A stretch of DNA of 7,959 bases from Kitasatospora phosalacinea (GTDB lineage: Bacteria > Actinomycetota > Actinomycetes > Streptomycetales > Streptomycetaceae): contig NZ_JNYE01000167.1 in the NCBI RefSeq assembly GCF_000717185.1, positions 1-7,959 on the forward strand, in the 5' to 3' direction. Shown piece after piece: positions 6,350-7,959 of this stretch (the stretch's first letter is position 1; every line of letters starts with the position of its first letter). The position numbers and the translations under genes were made by a program. Below the pieces are notes generated by a model. The model saw nothing but the letters and a program-made list of their open reading frames with translations. It ran no database searches and was not told the origin of the DNA.

Positions 6350-7759
6350 GTGACCGCCACCGCATTCGACCGCAGCACCGTGCAGCTCCGTGAACTGATC
6401 GAGGACGAGGGGGAGTTGCGGGAGGGCCCGGAGCTGGCCCGGCTGCTCGGGCTGCTCGCGGAGCGCCGGGGCGCCGACCTGTCCGGCCTCCCGGCCGGGC
6501 GGCAGGCCGAACTGCTCGGGGCCCGGGCCGCGCAGGTGCTGCCCGGCGTCCGCCCGCTGGCCGAACTGCTCGCCGAGGGGCGGCCGTTGACGGTCAAGTT
6601 CGGCATCGACCCGACCGGCGCGGAGGTGCACCTCGGGCACGCCGTCCCGATGATCCTGGCCAGCCGACTGCAGCGGATGGGCCACCGGGTGGTCTTCCTG
6701 GTCGGCGACGTCACCGCCCGGATCGGCGACCCGTCCGGCCGCAGCGCCGAACGCCCACCGCTCACCGCGGCGGACGTGCGGCGGAACGTGGCCACCTACC
6801 GGCAGCAGGTCGGGCCGTTCTTCGACTTCGAACGGGCCGAGTTCCGGTTCAACAGCGAGTGGCTGGAGCGGATGGCGCTGCCCCGCTTCCTGGAGGTGCT
6901 GGCGGGACTGCCCGCCTCCGCCGCCCTCCAGCGCGAGGACTTCCGCACCCGGCTCGCCGAGGGCAGCGGGCTCACGCTCGCCGAACTCGTCTACTCCGTG
7001 GTCATGGCGGTGGACTCGGTCGAACTCGCCGCCGACGTCGAACTCGGCGGCCTCGACCAGCTGCTCAACCTGCAGATGTGCCGCCGGGTGATGGGCGCGG
7101 CCGGGCAGCGGCCCGAAGTGGTGCTCGCCACCGGCCTGATCGAGGGCACCGACGGCACCGGCGCCAAGATGAGCAAGTCCCGGAACAACTACGTCGGGCT
7201 CTCCTTCCCCGCCGAGGAGATGTTCGGCCGGCTGATGTCCTGCGCCGACCGGCTGCTCCCCGGGTACCTGCGGGCGCTCACCGAACTCCTCGACGAGGAG
7301 GTCGAGCTGCTGCTCGCCCAGGTCGACGACGGCCGCCGCCACCCGATGGCCGTCAAGACCCTGCTCGCCGCCGCCGTCACCGCCACCGTGCACGGCGAGG
7401 AGGCCGCCCTCGCCGCGCGGGACGCCTTCCGGGCGCGGTTCTCGGCCCGCCGGTACTCCGAGGCCGGGCCGCTGCCCGCCGTCGACGCGGCCGCGCACGG
7501 GGCGGCGACGCTCGGCGAACTGCTGGTCAAGGTCAGCGGCGAACTGCCCAGCCTGAACCAGGTCCGCCGGGTCGCCGAGGCGGGCGGCCTCAGGCTCGTC
7601 GTCGAACACACCGACGGCGCGCAGCGGACGGTCCCGCTGAGCCGCGGCGAGGCGGACGAACGGCTGCTCGTCGTGCTCGGCGCGCACGAACTGGCGCGGC
7701 CGGGGGCGCACCGCCGGGTGTTCCTGCGCTGCGGGCGGAAGGTGGTGGAGGTGAGCTGA
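6350..7759 (+). CDS. Tyrosine--tRNA ligase, KMSKS/TyrZ-like type with divergent tyrosine pocket
   Basis: Encodes 469 residues from GTG 6350. It is a class I aminoacyl-tRNA synthetase of the cytosol that would charge tRNA-Tyr using ATP. An N-terminal extension (about 1-75) precedes the Rossmann catalytic domain: VKFGIDPTGAEVHLGHAVP (82-100, HIGH motif HLGH at 94-97), IGDPSGR (125-131), then AKMSKSRNN (272-280, complete KMSKS). VDSVELAADVELGGLDQ (221-237) is typical of the TyrZ-like branch, distinct from the KFGKT branch. Aligned by eye to the Bacillus stearothermophilus enzyme, Tyr169, Asp176, Asp78 and Gln195 correspond to Tyr215, Asp222, Asp127 and Gln237. Gln173 is Met219, however, and the usual GGTDQ is GGLDQ. 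The C-terminal part (about 388-469) looks like a reduced S4-type RNA-binding domain ending RCGRKVVEVS. It may be a second tyrosyl-tRNA synthetase or have altered amino-acid preference; this is inference. No biosynthetic gene cluster is visible beside it. Confidence 0.9.
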   Translation: MTATAFDRSTVQLRELIEDEGELREGPELARLLGLLAERRGADLSGLPAGRQAELLGARAAQVLPGVRPLAELLAEGRPLTVKFGIDPTGAEVHLGHAVPMILASRLQRMGHRVVFLVGDVTARIGDPSGRSAERPPLTAADVRRNVATYRQQVGPFFDFERAEFRFNSEWLERMALPRFLEVLAGLPASAALQREDFRTRLAEGSGLTLAELVYSVVMAVDSVELAADVELGGLDQLLNLQMCRRVMGAAGQRPEVVLATGLIEGTDGTGAKMSKSRNNYVGLSFPAEEMFGRLMSCADRLLPGYLRALTELLDEEVELLLAQVDDGRRHPMAVKTLLAAAVTATVHGEEAALAARDAFRARFSARRYSEAGPLPAVDAAAHGAATLGELLVKVSGELPSLNQVRRVAEAGGLRLVVEHTDGAQRTVPLSRGEADERLLVVLGAHELARPGAHRRVFLRCGRKVVEVS

Positions 7760-7796
7760 GCGGCGCTCCGGCGGCGGGAGGCAGGAAGGGAGGGCC

Positions 7797-7852
7797 CCGG
7801 GGTGCGGGACGGGGCTCCGGGGTGCGGGGGAGGCGTGAAGGGGGTGTGGGGG
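7797..7852 (+). repeat. G-run-rich tract and 12-bp direct repeat after the synthetase gene
   Basis: CCGGGGTGCGGG occurs at 7797-7808 and again at 7817-7828. At least seven runs of three or more G lie between 7799 and 7852, giving strong quadruplex potential on the plus (coding) strand. GGCCCCG (7793-7799) can also pair with CGGGGCT (7810-7816, with one G-T pair), a weak terminator-like stem about 35 bases after the stop codon. Confidence 0.6.
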
Positions 7853-7940
7853 AACGTCGGGCTAGACGAGTAGTTCCGAAGTCTGCTGGCTTTGCTGGTT
7901 CTGCTCCGGGCATGCAGGGAGGGTGTCCAGCATTCGGGTT

Positions 7941-7959
7941 GTGACGACCGAAGAGCTGG
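7941..7959 (+). CDS. Possible start of a downstream gene, truncated by the window edge
   Basis: A GTG at 7941 opens a frame reading (M)TTEEL before the window ends. DNA before it is less GC-rich (about 7855-7900), as in promoters. No ribosome site is in range: GGGAGGG at 7918-7924 is about 17 bases away, so it would have to be leaderless or start elsewhere. Very little can be said from six codons. Confidence 0.2.

Noticed and set aside
4808..7711. Minus-strand open frame of about 967 codons spanning the synthetase gene and the intergenic region
   Set aside because: It crosses a gene with clear TyrRS motifs on the other strand, overlaps DUF5995 in another frame, and has Pro/Arg/Gly-biased composition. 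It arises from lack of stop codons at high GC.
6350..7759. Antibiotic biosynthesis cluster around the extra tyrosyl-tRNA synthetase
   Set aside because: No biosynthetic, transport or resistance genes accompany it in the window; a cluster to the right cannot be judged.

Overview
The window is very GC-rich, with coding regions strongly biased to G or C at third codon positions. It has GTG and ATG starts, GGAGG-type ribosome sites and long antisense shadow reading frames. With gene content of an Ala/Gln-rich secreted SLT protein, a GuaB1-type enzyme and a DUF5995 protein, this points to an actinomycete, most likely Streptomycetaceae (Streptomyces or Kitasatospora). The genus is an inference. No mobile element, CRISPR array, tRNA or rRNA was seen.

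Layout. Positions 1-453 form a long non-coding leader with G-runs and stem-loops. It precedes a plus-strand secreted lytic-transglycosylase-like protein (454-1284), which is followed by a strong stem-loop. A 283-bp gap leads to guaB1 (1568-3007), a CBS-domain IMPDH/GMPR-family enzyme that I read as a GMP reductase. Directly after its stop codon lies a seven-unit, 14-bp tandem array, then a near-perfect hairpin with a GCGA tetraloop that separates it from convergent genes. On the minus strand, read right to left, are a DUF5995 protein (5709-5041), an unrecognised 471-residue protein with three internal repeats (4973-3558) and a small hypothetical protein (3509-3177). They may be partly co-transcribed, although a 9-bp stem-loop sits between the first two. 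A 640-bp divergent intergenic region (5710-6349) carries several short tandem repeats and quadruplex-type G-runs. It is followed by a plus-strand class I tyrosyl-tRNA synthetase (6350-7759) of the KMSKS/IGDPSGR type with unusual tyrosine-pocket residues. The last 200 bp are G-rich and non-coding, except for a possible gene start at the extreme edge.

The genes do not form one obvious pathway. They look like independent chromosomal units: wall remodelling, purine salvage, translation and unknowns. I see no convincing new multi-gene system. The points most worth a second look are the substituted tyrosine-binding Gln in the synthetase, the threefold-repeat protein, and the unusually repeat-rich intergenic DNA.
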